The notes below the pieces were generated by a model, which saw nothing but the letters and a program-made list of their open reading frames with translations, was not told where the DNA came from and ran no database searches. Both the position numbers and the translations under genes were made by a program. A stretch of 64,000 nt of DNA. Source: Chromobacterium violaceum ATCC 12472. GTDB taxonomy: Bacteria; Pseudomonadota; Gammaproteobacteria; Burkholderiales; Chromobacteriaceae. The DNA lies in NCBI RefSeq assembly GCF_000007705.1, contig NC_005085.1:2737752-2801751 (forward strand), read 5' to 3'. Below, one piece after another: positions 17,643 through 28,010 of this stretch; position 1 is the first letter of the stretch, and each line of letters opens with the position of its first letter.

Positions 17643-20600
17643 ATGAAGACACTGCTACGCCGCGGCCTGCTGCTGGCCATCCTCGCCGCTCCCGCCGCAC
17701 AGGCCGGCGTGGTGACCTTCAGCCCGCAAGGAGAGGTGAAGGAAGCCAGCCAAGTGCGCGCCACCTTCTCCGCCAGCATGGTCGCGCTGGGCAACAGCGC
17801 CGCCCCCGCGCCGTTTACCTGGAGCTGCGGGCTGAAAGGCAAAGGCCACTGGGTGGACGACAAGACCTGGGCGCTGGATTTGCCGGAGACGCCGGCCGCC
17901 AACACCGATTGCCGCTTCACGCTGAAGCCCGGTCTGAAGGATGCCCAGGGCAACGCGGTGAACGGGCCGGTTTTCCGGTTCTTCACCGGGCTCCCGATCG
18001 TCAGCCGCAGCTGGCCGAACGAGGGGCGGATAGAGGAAGACCAAGCCTTCGTGCTGAAATTCAACGCGGCCAATGTGGCGCCGTCGTCGCTGTACTGCCA
18101 ATCGTCCAGCCTGCCCGAGCGCATTCCGGCGCGGCCGCTCTCCGCGCCCGACCGCGCGGCGCTGCTCAAGCACCTGGAGCTGCAAAAGGACGCCGCCCGG
18201 GTGCTGACCGTGCGCTGCGACCAGCGCCTGGCGCCCGACAGCAAGCTGTCGCTGGTGCATCTTCGCGGCGCCGGCAAGCCCGACAAGCTGGACTTCCAGG
18301 TGCGCCCTGCCTTCAGCGCCGGCATGAGCTGCCAGCGCGAGAGCGCCAAGGGCGCCTGCATCCCGTTCAAGCCCATCACGCTGAACTTCAGCTCGCCGGT
18401 GCCGGAAAAGCTGGCAATGGCCGTGCGGCTGTCCGGCGGCGGCGCCGAGCGCGCGCCCCAGCCCCAGGAGCACAGCAAGGGCGAGCCGGTGGACAGCATC
18501 AGCTTCGCGCCGCCCTTCCCGCCGCTGGAAACGCTGACGCTGACCTTGCCCAAGGACTTCCGAGACGAGGTGGGCAGGCCGCTGGTCAACGCCGGCCGCT
18601 TCCCGTTGTCGTTCAAGCTGGGCGACTATCCGCCGCTGGCCAAGTTCGCCGCCGCGCCGTTCGGCATCATCGAATCCGGCGCCGACGCCACCTTGCCGAT
18701 CACGCTGCGCGGCGTGGAGGCCGATCTGCGCATCAAGTCGGTACAGCTGGGCGGCAAGGCGCTGCACTTGCTGAACGACGCCGACATGATGGCGTGGCTG
18801 GCCAAGGTGCAGCGCTACCATGAAAGCAATCTGCCGGCCGGCAAGGACAAAACCGTGGAAAGCCGGCGCGTGTCGCTATTGAATAAGAACCGCGACGCCG
18901 CGCCGCTGAAGCTGCCGACGCAGCCCGACAAGAACGGCAAGTGGCCGTTCGAGGTGGTGGGCATTCCGCTGCCCAAGCCCGGCCTCTACGTGGTAGAAGT
19001 GTCGTCCCGCCTCTTGGGCAAGTCTCTGCTGGGCGCCGACAAGCCGATGTACGTGCGCACCGCCGCCCTGGTCACCAATATGGCCGTGCACCTGAAGCGC
19101 TCCGGCGAGAACGCCTCGGTGTGGGTCACCACGCTGGACAAGGGCAAGCCGGTGCCGGACGCCAAAATCAGCGTTTACGACTGCAAGGGCGAGGCGCTGT
19201 GGTCCGGCAAGACCGACAAGAACGGCATCGCCAGCATCAGCAAGCAGCTGAACGGCGGCGAATGCTCGTCCGACGAAGAGCTGTCCGGCCTGTTCGTCAC
19301 CGCCCACGCCAAGGACGCGCAGGGCAACGAGGACGTGTCCTTCGTCCGTTCCGGCTGGAACCGCGGCATCGAATCCTGGCGCTTCCCCTTCCCCACGCAA
19401 TGGAACGACAGTCCGTCCATCCTGGCCCACACCATCCTGGACCGCCCGCTGTTCCGCGCCGGCGAAACGGTGTCGATGAAGCATCTGCTGCGGGTGCAGG
19501 CCGGCAAGGGCCTGGCCCAGCTGAAGCCCAACCAGCTGCCGCAACAGCTGCGCATCGTCCACGACGGCAGCGGCGACGAAGTCAGCCTGCCGCTGGCCTG
19601 GCGCAACGGCCGCTACGCCGAAAGCAGCTTTGCTCTGCCGAAAGAGGCCAAGCTTGGCGAATACACGCTGTATCTGGAGCGCAAGGGCACGCGCGGCCCG
19701 GACGACAAGGCTAAGCCGTCCAGCCCGGAGCTGGATGGCTATTCGCTGCGCAGCGGCAGCTTCCGCGTCGAGGAATTCCGTCTGCCGGTGATGACCGGCC
19801 GCATCTTCACCGCCAAGGGCGCCAACATCGGCGCCAAGCAGGTGCCGCTGAACGTGTCGATGTCCTGGGGCAACGGCGGTCCGGCCAAGGACTGGCCGGT
19901 GGAAGTCAGCGCGATGCTGGCCGACGCCTACACCCGCATCAAGGCCTACGACGGCTTCACCTTCTCGCCGCCGCAGCGCAGCCGGGAAAACAGCGAGGGC
20001 TCGCTGGACGGCAAGGTGGTGCTGGACAAGGCCGCGCTGAAGCTGGACGCCAACGGCAACGGCAAGGTGGCCGTCGACAAGCTGCCCAGGCTGGACCGCC
20101 GCTACGACCTGGTGACCGAGGCCGCCTACCGCGACCCCAACGGCGAAACCCAGACCATCACCCGCCGCATTCCGCTGTGGCCGGCCGCGCTGCAGGTGGG
20201 CGTCAGCGTCGACAGCTGGATCACCGCCGGCCGCGCGCTGCAACTGAAAGCCGTGGTGCTGGACACCGCCGGCAAGCCCATCGCCAACAAGGACGTCAAG
20301 GTCACGCTGCGCGAGCACCGCTACCTGTCCAGCCGCAAGCGGCTGGTCGGCGGCTTCTACGCCTGGGACCACAACGAGGAAACCGACGACAAGGGCAAGG
20401 TGTGCAGCGGCGCCACCGACGCCCGCGGCCTGGTGTTCTGCGACATCAATCTCAAGGACGCCGGCGACATGGAACTGATCGCGGAGGCCAAGGATGACCA
20501 GGGCAACGTCGCCCAGGCCGCGCAATCGGTTTGGGTGAGCAAGCACGACGAGCTGTGGTTCGACGTCGACAACAACGACCGCATCGACATCCTGCCGGAG

Positions 20601-23321
20601 AAAACCAGCTACCTGCCCGGCGAAACCGCCCGCTTCCAGGTGCGCATGCCGTTCCGCAAGGCCACCGCCTGGCTGGCCATCGAGCGCGAGGGCATCCTGG
20701 AAACCCGCGTGGTGGAACTGGAAGGCAAAGACCCGACGATAGAGCTGAAAATCGGCCCCGACTGGACGCCCAACGTCTACGTGTCGGTGCTGGCCGTGCG
20801 CGGCCGCGTGCGCGACGTGCCGTGGTACTCGTTCTTCACCTGGGGCTGGAAGAGCCCGTCGGAATGGTGGGACGCCTACTGGAACGAAGGCGGCGACTAC
20901 GCGCCGCCGACGGCGATGGTGGACCTGTCGCGCCCGGCCTTCAAATACGGCGTCGCCGAGATACAAGTGGGCGACGCCGCCAAGCGGCTGAGCGTGGAAG
21001 TAACGCCGGCCAAGAAGAGCTACGGCATCCGCGAGACCGCCGAAGTCACCGTCAAGGTCAAGCTGCCCAACGGCAAACCGGCGCCGGCCGGCACCGAGGT
21101 GGCCTTCGCCGCCGTTGACGAAGCGCTGCTGGAGTTGCAGCCCAACCACAGCTGGGAGCTGATGCAGGCGATGTACCAACGCCACAGCTACGGCGTGGAA
21201 ACCGCCACCGCCCAACTGGAAGTGGTGGGCAAGCGCCATTACGGCCGCAAATCGCTGCCGCCGGGCGGCGGCGGCGGCAAGGCGCCGACGCGCGAGCTGC
21301 TGGACACCCTGCTGCTATGGCAGCCCGGCGTGAAGCTGGACGCCAACGGCAGCGCCCGGATCAAGGTGCCGATCAACGACGCCCTCACCCGCTTCCGCCT
21401 GGTGGCGGTGGCCGATGTCGGCAATGACATGTTCGGCACCGGCGAAGCCGGCTTCAACGTGACGCAAGACCTGCAGCTGAGCTCCGGCATTCCGCCGCTG
21501 GCGCGCGAGGGCGACCAATTCCAGGCCGGCGTCACCGTGCGCAACGGTGGCGAAAAGCCGCTGAAGGTCAAGGTATCCGCCGCCGCGTCCGGCTTCCCGG
21601 CGCTGCCGGCCAGGGAGGTCAGCCTGCCGGTGGGCGAGGCGCGGCTGGTCAGCTGGAACGTGACGGTGCCGGAAGGCCTGAAGGAAGCGCAATGGACCTT
21701 CGCCGCCCAGCAGGTGGACGGCAAGGCCGCCGACAAATTGGCGGTCAAGCAGCAGATCGACCCGGCGGTGCCGGTGACGGTGGAGCAGGCCACGCTGCAA
21801 CGCGTGTCGCCCGAGCTGTCCATCCCGGTGGCGCCTCCGCCGGGCGCGCTGCCGGGCCGCGGCGGCATCCGCGTCAGCCTGCAGGCCAGGCTGGGCAACA
21901 GCCTGCCCGGCGTGCGCCGCTGGTTCGAGGACTATCCCTACGCCTGCCTGGAACAGCGCAGCTCCATCGCCATCGGCCTGTCCGACCGCAAGCGCTGGGA
22001 CCAACTGATGAGCGAACTGCCGCTGTATCTGGACGGCAACGGCCTGGCCGCCTACTTCCCGCTGGGCGAAGGCGCGCCGGACCGCGGCAGCGACGTGCTG
22101 ACCAGCTATCTGCTGTCCGTCGCCAGCGAGGCCGGCATGACGATCCCGGAAGCGCCCCGCGGCAAGATGCTGGACGGCCTGTCAGCCTTCGTCGAAGGCA
22201 AGCTGAAACGCGACCTGCCCACCAGCCGCCAGGATGCCGACGCGCGCCGCCTGGCCGCGATGGACGCGCTGTCGCGCTACGGCCGCTTCCGCCCGGCGAT
22301 GCTGGACGTGCTGGACCTGAACCCGCAGAAAATGGGCACCGCGATGCTGGTGGACTGGCTGTCTCTGCTGAACCGCGCGGCGGACATCCCGCAGCGCGCC
22401 GGCCGCATATCCGAGGCCTCGAATCTGCTGCGCGCCCGCCTGACCTACCAGGGCACCAAAATGGGCTTCAGCACCGAGGCTAACGACAACGCCTGGTGGC
22501 TGATGGGCAACGGCGACGTCAACGCCGCCAAGCTGCTGCTAGCCGCCCGCAAGCTGCCTGACTGGCAGGCAGACATGCCGCGCCTGCTGACCGGCCTGCT
22601 CGCCCGCCAGCAGAAAGGCCACTGGGGCACCACCACCGCCAACCTGTGGGGCTCGCTGGCCACCGCGCAGTTCTCGCGCCAGTTCGAAACCGCGCCGGTG
22701 ACAGGCCAGACCCGCGCCGTCCTCGGCAAGGCAAGCCTGAGCCTGTCTTGGCCGCAGGAAGGCGTCAAGCAACTGGGCCTGCTGCCATGGCTGTCTTCCG
22801 CCGGCAGCTTGCAGCTCAAGCACGCCGGCTCCGGCTCGCCGTGGGCCACCATCCAGGCCGAGGCCGCCATCCCGCTGAAAACCGCGCGCTACGCCGGCTA
22901 CAGCATCAAGAAGACGCTGACGCCGGTCAGCCAGAAGGTGGACGGCCAATACCAGCCCGGCGACGTGGTCAAGGTGACGCTGACGATCCAGGCGCAGAGC
23001 GATATGAGCTGGGTGGTGGTGGACGACCCGATCCCGGCCGGCGCGGCGATCCAGGGCGGCGGCCTGGGCCGCGACTCCGCCATCGACGCCAAGTCCGGCA
23101 ACGGCGGCGACTACGCCGACTACATCGAACGCCGCTTCGCCGGCTACCGCGCCTACTACAGCTACGTGCCGCGCGGCGAGCTGAAGGTGGAATACACGAT
23201 GCGGCTGAACAATCCCGGCACCTTCAAGCTGCCGCCGACCAGGGTGGAGGCGATGTACGCGCCGGAAGTGTTCGGGATGTCGCCGAATGGAGTATTTAAA
23301 GTAGTGGATGGCGGAAAGTGA
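17643..23321 (+). CDS. yfhM: Bacterial alpha-2-macroglobulin, thioester-containing protease trap
   Basis: Periplasmic protein of 1,892 residues. The start at 17643 gives a clean signal peptide (MKTLLRRGLLLAILAAPAAQA). MG-type beta domains fill the first 1,100 residues or so, with a bait-region-like stretch, and the thioester motif CLEQ is at residues 1435-1438 within the TED helical domain (YPYACLEQRSSIAIG). In E. coli such proteins trap invading proteases and work with PBP1C, which repairs peptidoglycan. Here no lipobox Cys follows the signal peptide, so it is probably soluble rather than lipid-anchored as in E. coli. pbpC lies 1.7 kb downstream, separated by an unrelated gene on the other strand. 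Confidence 0.92.
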   Translation: MKTLLRRGLLLAILAAPAAQAGVVTFSPQGEVKEASQVRATFSASMVALGNSAAPAPFTWSCGLKGKGHWVDDKTWALDLPETPAANTDCRFTLKPGLKDAQGNAVNGPVFRFFTGLPIVSRSWPNEGRIEEDQAFVLKFNAANVAPSSLYCQSSSLPERIPARPLSAPDRAALLKHLELQKDAARVLTVRCDQRLAPDSKLSLVHLRGAGKPDKLDFQVRPAFSAGMSCQRESAKGACIPFKPITLNFSSPVPEKLAMAVRLSGGGAERAPQPQEHSKGEPVDSISFAPPFPPLETLTLTLPKDFRDEVGRPLVNAGRFPLSFKLGDYPPLAKFAAAPFGIIESGADATLPITLRGVEADLRIKSVQLGGKALHLLNDADMMAWLAKVQRYHESNLPAGKDKTVESRRVSLLNKNRDAAPLKLPTQPDKNGKWPFEVVGIPLPKPGLYVVEVSSRLLGKSLLGADKPMYVRTAALVTNMAVHLKRSGENASVWVTTLDKGKPVPDAKISVYDCKGEALWSGKTDKNGIASISKQLNGGECSSDEELSGLFVTAHAKDAQGNEDVSFVRSGWNRGIESWRFPFPTQWNDSPSILAHTILDRPLFRAGETVSMKHLLRVQAGKGLAQLKPNQLPQQLRIVHDGSGDEVSLPLAWRNGRYAESSFALPKEAKLGEYTLYLERKGTRGPDDKAKPSSPELDGYSLRSGSFRVEEFRLPVMTGRIFTAKGANIGAKQVPLNVSMSWGNGGPAKDWPVEVSAMLADAYTRIKAYDGFTFSPPQRSRENSEGSLDGKVVLDKAALKLDANGNGKVAVDKLPRLDRRYDLVTEAAYRDPNGETQTITRRIPLWPAALQVGVSVDSWITAGRALQLKAVVLDTAGKPIANKDVKVTLREHRYLSSRKRLVGGFYAWDHNEETDDKGKVCSGATDARGLVFCDINLKDAGDMELIAEAKDDQGNVAQAAQSVWVSKHDELWFDVDNNDRIDILPEKTSYLPGETARFQVRMPFRKATAWLAIEREGILETRVVELEGKDPTIELKIGPDWTPNVYVSVLAVRGRVRDVPWYSFFTWGWKSPSEWWDAYWNEGGDYAPPTAMVDLSRPAFKYGVAEIQVGDAAKRLSVEVTPAKKSYGIRETAEVTVKVKLPNGKPAPAGTEVAFAAVDEALLELQPNHSWELMQAMYQRHSYGVETATAQLEVVGKRHYGRKSLPPGGGGGKAPTRELLDTLLLWQPGVKLDANGSARIKVPINDALTRFRLVAVADVGNDMFGTGEAGFNVTQDLQLSSGIPPLAREGDQFQAGVTVRNGGEKPLKVKVSAAASGFPALPAREVSLPVGEARLVSWNVTVPEGLKEAQWTFAAQQVDGKAADKLAVKQQIDPAVPVTVEQATLQRVSPELSIPVAPPPGALPGRGGIRVSLQARLGNSLPGVRRWFEDYPYACLEQRSSIAIGLSDRKRWDQLMSELPLYLDGNGLAAYFPLGEGAPDRGSDVLTSYLLSVASEAGMTIPEAPRGKMLDGLSAFVEGKLKRDLPTSRQDADARRLAAMDALSRYGRFRPAMLDVLDLNPQKMGTAMLVDWLSLLNRAADIPQRAGRISEASNLLRARLTYQGTKMGFSTEANDNAWWLMGNGDVNAAKLLLAARKLPDWQADMPRLLTGLLARQQKGHWGTTTANLWGSLATAQFSRQFETAPVTGQTRAVLGKASLSLSWPQEGVKQLGLLPWLSSAGSLQLKHAGSGSPWATIQAEAAIPLKTARYAGYSIKKTLTPVSQKVDGQYQPGDVVKVTLTIQAQSDMSWVVVDDPIPAGAAIQGGGLGRDSAIDAKSGNGGDYADYIERRFAGYRAYYSYVPRGELKVEYTMRLNNPGTFKLPPTRVEAMYAPEVFGMSPNGVFKVVDGGK

Positions 23322-23328
23322 TGGGAAT

Positions 23329-23354
23329 GGCCCCTCTCCGTTGGAAGAGGGGCC
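23329..23354 (+). terminator. Terminator after the alpha-2-macroglobulin gene
   Basis: Strong hairpin GGCCCCTCT-N8-AGAGGGGCC starting 8 bp after the stop and followed by a short GCTTTGG. The T-run is weak. The remaining 230 bp up to the convergent hydrolase gene are A+T-richer and contain only a weak AAGCAA/TTGCTT hairpin. Confidence 0.65.
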
Positions 23355-23586
23355 GCTTTGGCGTGAAAATCTTCAACGCGCGGGAGCAGTTCTAACCGAG
23401 AAGCCCGATTTTTGCCGCAACGTCCTAGTCAGAAAGCGCTCGTTCAGCGTTAACTTCCTTGTTCTGCGATTTGCGCTGTCCGCATCGATTCGCCCGGATT
23501 TTATCTTGATCGATGCCCCCTGCGTAACAAACTGAAGGCCAAATAATCCTGATCACTCGGCGCAAAGCCAAGCAAACACCGCTTGC

Positions 23587-24951
23587 TTATGCCCTTGTCA
23601 AATTATCAAGCAAAAATTTGTGCATTTCCGGCTGTGCGAAAAACTCGGTATGCCATACCGTTCCTTGCTTGGCATCAGGATTACCAAAAGCCAGCAATCT
23701 GGCATTGGGTATATTTGGATTAGGAGAGGCCACCCCCTGATATGGAACCACTAAATCGTTATCGACTTGCATCAACAATTTATCGAGCAACACCCCCGCT
23801 TCCAACAACACTGACCTTGCACAATCGAAGTCGGCGCGTGCCCCGTACACATTCTGATCGGACATCAGGCTCCCGATCTCATTAAGATCGCTAACAAGGC
23901 TAGAAGTAGTGGATAATTCTTGAATGCTTGGCAGATCAAAAGCCGCAGAGACAAGCAATCGGGCTAAGCCAATCACAACATCCAACGAGAAACACCGAGA
24001 CTTTGAAGCAAGCAATGCGGCCATATTAAGAAAATTACATATATCATCCGGATTTGCAAGTTGTGATCCTTGATTAGCCGCTGCAACAAAGAAAACCTTA
24101 CCCACCGCTCCGATCTTCCCCTCTCGCCTAGCTAAAATCCCCTTAAGCGTAGCATTCTTAAGCAAGGCATTTGGCGAAGGGTCGGCGAACAAAGAACGGG
24201 CGATCAACCCTCCTCGGCTATGGCACACCAGATCGACTGACCAATTCGCTCCCACAGGTATTTTATCCAGTAGATCCAGCGCATTCTCAAGAGGTGTCTT
24301 GCTGATAGTCCAATGATCATATCCAAACACATTGCCATGATAGGCATTGACAAGAGCCTGCATGGTTGTAGCCTGACTGGAAGAGCCGAGACTATCGAAC
24401 GCTCCCTTAATAGAACTAAAAATCCCATGAACAAATAGCAAGACCCGCTTACCCCGCGCTTGGGCAAGCCGCTCAGGAGTGGCCAGTTGCACATATCCAT
24501 CAGCCAATGCAATAAACCCTTCGGTTTTGTCGGCAATCTCGATCGCCCGGGCTGCCGCCCAAACCGCGTCGGTCGCGAGGTTTTGCGGGACCTTGAGCGC
24601 TCCCTGAACCAGCCACTTTGTTGCATCGGCGATTGTCGGCCCTAACTGTCTAAATTGAATGAAGCTAAAATCGTGGACGGCTTGCTCTTGGTAAATCGGC
24701 TGCCTGCTTTGAGCCGGAAAGATGAATTGAACAGCCTTTGTATCCGCATGCTGTACAATAAGTAAATTTGCCTCGCCAATACTCTGCTCAGCAGTTGCGA
24801 TCCTTAAGCCAAACTCCTGTGTTAATGGATGCGTAGCAGGTACCAGACTAAATCCGCCTCCCAAAAATTCCCCTTTGAATCGTGCTTGCTGCAATGCCTT
24901 CTGCAGCTCTTCAGACTTATCTACGCTTTGATTCTCAGCTAATTTGGCCAT
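23587..24951 (-). CDS. Alpha/beta-hydrolase fold protein, possible lipase/esterase
   Basis: Protein of 454 residues, taking ATG 24951 (MAKLAENQSVDKS) behind a GGGGTTGCG site; the open frame upstream lacks homologous character. The alpha/beta-hydrolase core is in the second half: oxyanion segment LLFVHGIFSS, nucleophile elbow VCHSRGGLIAR, and a late His in VWHTEFF. An Asp near QVDNDLVVPYQG fits the acid. The first 200 residues are unassigned and there is no signal peptide, so it is probably cytoplasmic. The gene is visibly A+T-richer than its neighbours and sits between the usually adjacent macroglobulin and pbpC genes, suggesting later insertion. Substrate unknown. Confidence 0.75.
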   Translation of the reverse strand: MAKLAENQSVDKSEELQKALQQARFKGEFLGGGFSLVPATHPLTQEFGLRIATAEQSIGEANLLIVQHADTKAVQFIFPAQSRQPIYQEQAVHDFSFIQFRQLGPTIADATKWLVQGALKVPQNLATDAVWAAARAIEIADKTEGFIALADGYVQLATPERLAQARGKRVLLFVHGIFSSIKGAFDSLGSSSQATTMQALVNAYHGNVFGYDHWTISKTPLENALDLLDKIPVGANWSVDLVCHSRGGLIARSLFADPSPNALLKNATLKGILARREGKIGAVGKVFFVAAANQGSQLANPDDICNFLNMAALLASKSRCFSLDVVIGLARLLVSAAFDLPSIQELSTTSSLVSDLNEIGSLMSDQNVYGARADFDCARSVLLEAGVLLDKLLMQVDNDLVVPYQGVASPNPNIPNARLLAFGNPDAKQGTVWHTEFFAQPEMHKFLLDNLTRA

Positions 24952-25055
24952 CGCAACCCCCTGTCCATGAAAGAACGTGCAAGAAACGAAATACTCAAAG
25001 CATAATATAGCCATGAAAGATCTGCCCGCACAGCAAACATCAATAACGCTATACA

Positions 25056-27260
25056 ATGCGTCTTGCGCGTGACTTTGCCCCCACTACTTGCAACAGAACA
25101 AAGCCCCCAGTGACCCGCTACAACGCCAGCCTCCTCATTCTCGCCCTGCTCTCCTCACCCGCCTGGGCCCAGCCCACGTTCAAAGAGGTGAAGGCCGCCT
25201 GGCAGCCATCCGACGTGACGCTGCTGGACCGCCACGGCCAGGTGCTGCAGCGGCTGCGCGTCGACAAGCAGGCGCGTCGGCAGGATTGGGTCGGCCTGGC
25301 GGACACCTCCCCCGCCTTCCGCCAAGCGCTGGTGCTATCCGAGGACAAGCGCTTCTACCAGCACAGCGGCGTGGACTGGTCAGGCGCGGCGGCGGCTGCC
25401 TGGGCCAATCTGTGGAACACCCGCACCCGCGGCGCGTCCACGCTGACCATGCAGCTGGCCGGCCTGCTGGACGATGATCTGAAGGTAGGCAAGGGGGGGC
25501 GCAGCCTGTGGCAGAAGATGGGCCAAACCTGGTCCGCCGCCTGGCTGGAGCAGCACTGGACCAAGGCGGAGATTCTGGAGGCCTACCTGAACCTGGTGGG
25601 TTTCCGCGGCGAACTGGTGGGCCTGTCCTCGCTGTCGTCGACGCTGTTCGGCAAGCTGCCGTCCGGACTGAACCTGGAAGAATCGGCGATCGCGGTGGCG
25701 CTGATCCGCGCGCCCAACGCCGCGCCGGACAAGGTAGCCGGCCGCGCCTGCCGCATCCTGCAGGACATGGGCCGCAAGCCGGACTGCGCGGCGCTGGGCG
25801 TGCGCGCCACCCAGGCCCTGGCCCGCAGCCGAGCCGCCAATCCGCTGGCCGAGCAGGACGCGCCGCATTTCGCCCAGAAGCTGCAGCAGGCGCGCCGCTT
25901 CGCCGCCGGCAGCCGGGTGGCGACCACGCTGGACCTGCCGCTGCAACGTTTCGCCGCCGCCGCGCTGCGACGCCACCTGTCCGCGCTGTCGCAGCGCAAT
26001 GTGCAGGACGGCGCGCTGGTGGTGCTGGACAACCAGAGCGGCGACATCCTGGCCTGGGTGGGCTCCAGCGGCCGCGGCCTGTCCAACGCCGCCCAGGTGG
26101 ACGGCGTCACCGCGCCGCGCCAGGCCGGCTCCACGCTCAAGCCCTTCCTGTACCAGCAGGCGCTGGAAAAGCATTATCTGACCGCGGCCTCGCTGCTGGA
26201 CGACAGCCCGCTGGACCTGCAGACCGGCAGCGGCCTGTACGCGCCGCAAAATTACTCCAAGGACTTCAAGGGGCTGGTGCCGGTGCGCAGCGCGCTGGCG
26301 TCATCGCTGAACATCCCGGCGGTGCGGACGATTGAGATGGTCACGCCCAACGCCGCGCGCGACCGGCTGGTGAAGCTGGGCTTCTCCACCCTGACCGAGG
26401 ACGGCGACTACTACGGCTACAGCCTGGCGCTGGGCGCCGCCGACATCCGCCTGCTGGACCTGGCCAACGCCTACCGCACGCTGGCCAACCAGGGCCTGTC
26501 CAGCCCGCCGCGCTGGACGCTGACCGACGCCAAGCCCAAACCGGCGCGGCTGCTCGACGCCGCCAGCAGCTTCATCATCGCCGACATCCTGTCCGACCGC
26601 ACCGCGCGCGCGCTCACCTTCGGCCTGGAAAGCGCGCTGTCCACCCGGTACTGGAGCGCGGTGAAGACCGGCACCAGCAAGGACATGCGCGACAATTGGG
26701 CGGTGGGCTTCTCACGCCGCTTCACGGTGGCGGCCTGGGTAGGCAATGCCAGCGGCGAGCCGATGTGGGACGTATCCGGCATGCACGGCGCGGCGCCGGT
26801 CTGGCAGACCGTGCTGGACCGCGCCCAGCAATCGGCCGCGCCCCTGCCGCCGCCCGCGCCGCCGGCCGGCCTGGTGCGCCAGCGGGTCCGCTATCAGGGC
26901 GACGTGGCCGCGCCCCGGACCGAGTGGTTCCTGGCCGGCACCCAGCGCGCCCTGATCGTGCCGCAGAAAGGCGCCGCCGCCGACCTGACCCCGGGCATCG
27001 CCGCGCCGGTGGACGGCAGCATCTTCGCGCTCGACCCGGACATTCCGCCGGCCAACCAGCGCATGGTGCTGCGCGCGCGCGGCGTGGCCAAGCCGCAATG
27101 GTGGCTGGACGGCAAGCGGCTGGGAAGCGGAGCGGAGCTGGCCTGGTTCCCCTGGCCGGGCCGGCATCGGCTGGAGCTGCGCGGCGGCGACGGCAAGGTG
27201 GTGCAGGCGGTGAAATTCGAGGTGCGCGGCGCTTCGCTGCGGCCCGGCAGGCCGCGTTGA
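25056..27260 (+). CDS. pbpC: Penicillin-binding protein 1C, bifunctional peptidoglycan synthase
   Basis: Class A PBP of 734 residues. A signal or anchor segment (about residues 23-39) is followed by the glycosyltransferase 51 domain with EDKRFYQHSG (Glu96), the transpeptidase domain with SxxK at Ser359 (AGSTLKPF), SLN in ASSLNIPAV, and KTG at Lys537, and a C-terminal BiPBP_C domain. It polymerises and crosslinks cell-wall glycan and is the known partner of alpha-2-macroglobulins. The start at 25056 is uncertain; a GTG at 25110 would give a tidier signal sequence but has no ribosome-binding site. Confidence 0.92.
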   Translation: MRLARDFAPTTCNRTKPPVTRYNASLLILALLSSPAWAQPTFKEVKAAWQPSDVTLLDRHGQVLQRLRVDKQARRQDWVGLADTSPAFRQALVLSEDKRFYQHSGVDWSGAAAAAWANLWNTRTRGASTLTMQLAGLLDDDLKVGKGGRSLWQKMGQTWSAAWLEQHWTKAEILEAYLNLVGFRGELVGLSSLSSTLFGKLPSGLNLEESAIAVALIRAPNAAPDKVAGRACRILQDMGRKPDCAALGVRATQALARSRAANPLAEQDAPHFAQKLQQARRFAAGSRVATTLDLPLQRFAAAALRRHLSALSQRNVQDGALVVLDNQSGDILAWVGSSGRGLSNAAQVDGVTAPRQAGSTLKPFLYQQALEKHYLTAASLLDDSPLDLQTGSGLYAPQNYSKDFKGLVPVRSALASSLNIPAVRTIEMVTPNAARDRLVKLGFSTLTEDGDYYGYSLALGAADIRLLDLANAYRTLANQGLSSPPRWTLTDAKPKPARLLDAASSFIIADILSDRTARALTFGLESALSTRYWSAVKTGTSKDMRDNWAVGFSRRFTVAAWVGNASGEPMWDVSGMHGAAPVWQTVLDRAQQSAAPLPPPAPPAGLVRQRVRYQGDVAAPRTEWFLAGTQRALIVPQKGAAADLTPGIAAPVDGSIFALDPDIPPANQRMVLRARGVAKPQWWLDGKRLGSGAELAWFPWPGRHRLELRGGDGKVVQAVKFEVRGASLRPGRPR

Positions 27261-27279
27261 AGCGCCGCGTCCCCTCAGA

Positions 27280-28008
27280 CTAGCCGGCCGCGGCCTTGCG
27301 CCGCTGCAGCGACTGCCACAACTGGTCCGCTCGCCGCGCGGCGTTGGCTTTCTGCTGCGCGGTCAGCGCCTGGTAGTCCTTGGTCTTCAGCAGCCAGTCG
27401 GCGCTTAGGGTGTCGCCGGATCGGCGCGCCACCAGGTTCCAGGCGGCAGCCTCTTCCGGCTGCTTGTCCAGCAGATAACTCTCCGAGATGATGGCCGCCG
27501 CATGCAGGTTGCCGCGCGCGTATGCCTGCTGCAACGCCTCGCGCGCTTCCTCGCGGTAGCGGAAGTCCGGCTGGTAGTCGGGCTCTTTGGGCTTGCCGTC
27601 CAGCTGGAACAGATAGCGCTCGGCCAGATGCGTCAGCGCCTGCGGATCGCCGCGGCTGGCGGCCATGCGCAGGTCGGCCAGCGACATCTGGTAATAACGC
27701 GCGTCTATCATGTAGCCCAGCTTGCGCAGCTCCTGCTTGCGAGCGCGCTCCGCCGGCGTTTCCGGCGGCGAGGCGGCCGCCTGCAGCTGCGCCGACGGGT
27801 CGCCGCCCACCGCGAAACTGAAGCCATCGGCCGCGGGCCTGGCAGCCTTCCCCGCCGCTTCCGTTTCCGATCCGCCCCCCTTCGTGGCGACGGGCTGCGC
27901 CTGTCCGGACGCGCCGCCCGCCATCGCGAAGTGAGTGGGCAGCCATAGCCATGCCGCCACGGCCGCCGTCCCTGCGGCCGCTGCGATCAACACGGTTGCC
28001 CTCTTCAT
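27280..28008 (-). CDS. Secreted or membrane-anchored protein with Sel1-like helical repeats
   Basis: Protein of 242 residues starting MKRATVLIAAAAG, with an N-terminal hydrophobic segment (residues 5-30), a low-complexity linker, and a helical region of paired helices (ADLRMAASRGDPQAL, REALQQAYARGNLHAAAII, EEAAAWNLVARR). The last part resembles Sel1/TPR-like repeats. It starts 2 bp after the stop of the metalloprotease gene, so the two are cotranslated and may act together outside the cytoplasm. No specific function can be given. Confidence 0.6.
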   Translation of the reverse strand: MKRATVLIAAAAGTAAVAAWLWLPTHFAMAGGASGQAQPVATKGGGSETEAAGKAARPAADGFSFAVGGDPSAQLQAAASPPETPAERARKQELRKLGYMIDARYYQMSLADLRMAASRGDPQALTHLAERYLFQLDGKPKEPDYQPDFRYREEAREALQQAYARGNLHAAAIISESYLLDKQPEEAAAWNLVARRSGDTLSADWLLKTKDYQALTAQQKANAARRADQLWQSLQRRKAAAG

Positions 28009-28010
28009 CG

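Noticed and set aside
18876-21239. 787-codon minus-strand frame opposite the alpha-2-macroglobulin gene
   Set aside because: Antisense shadow; low-complexity His-, Gln- and Gly-rich composition typical of G+C-rich antisense translation.
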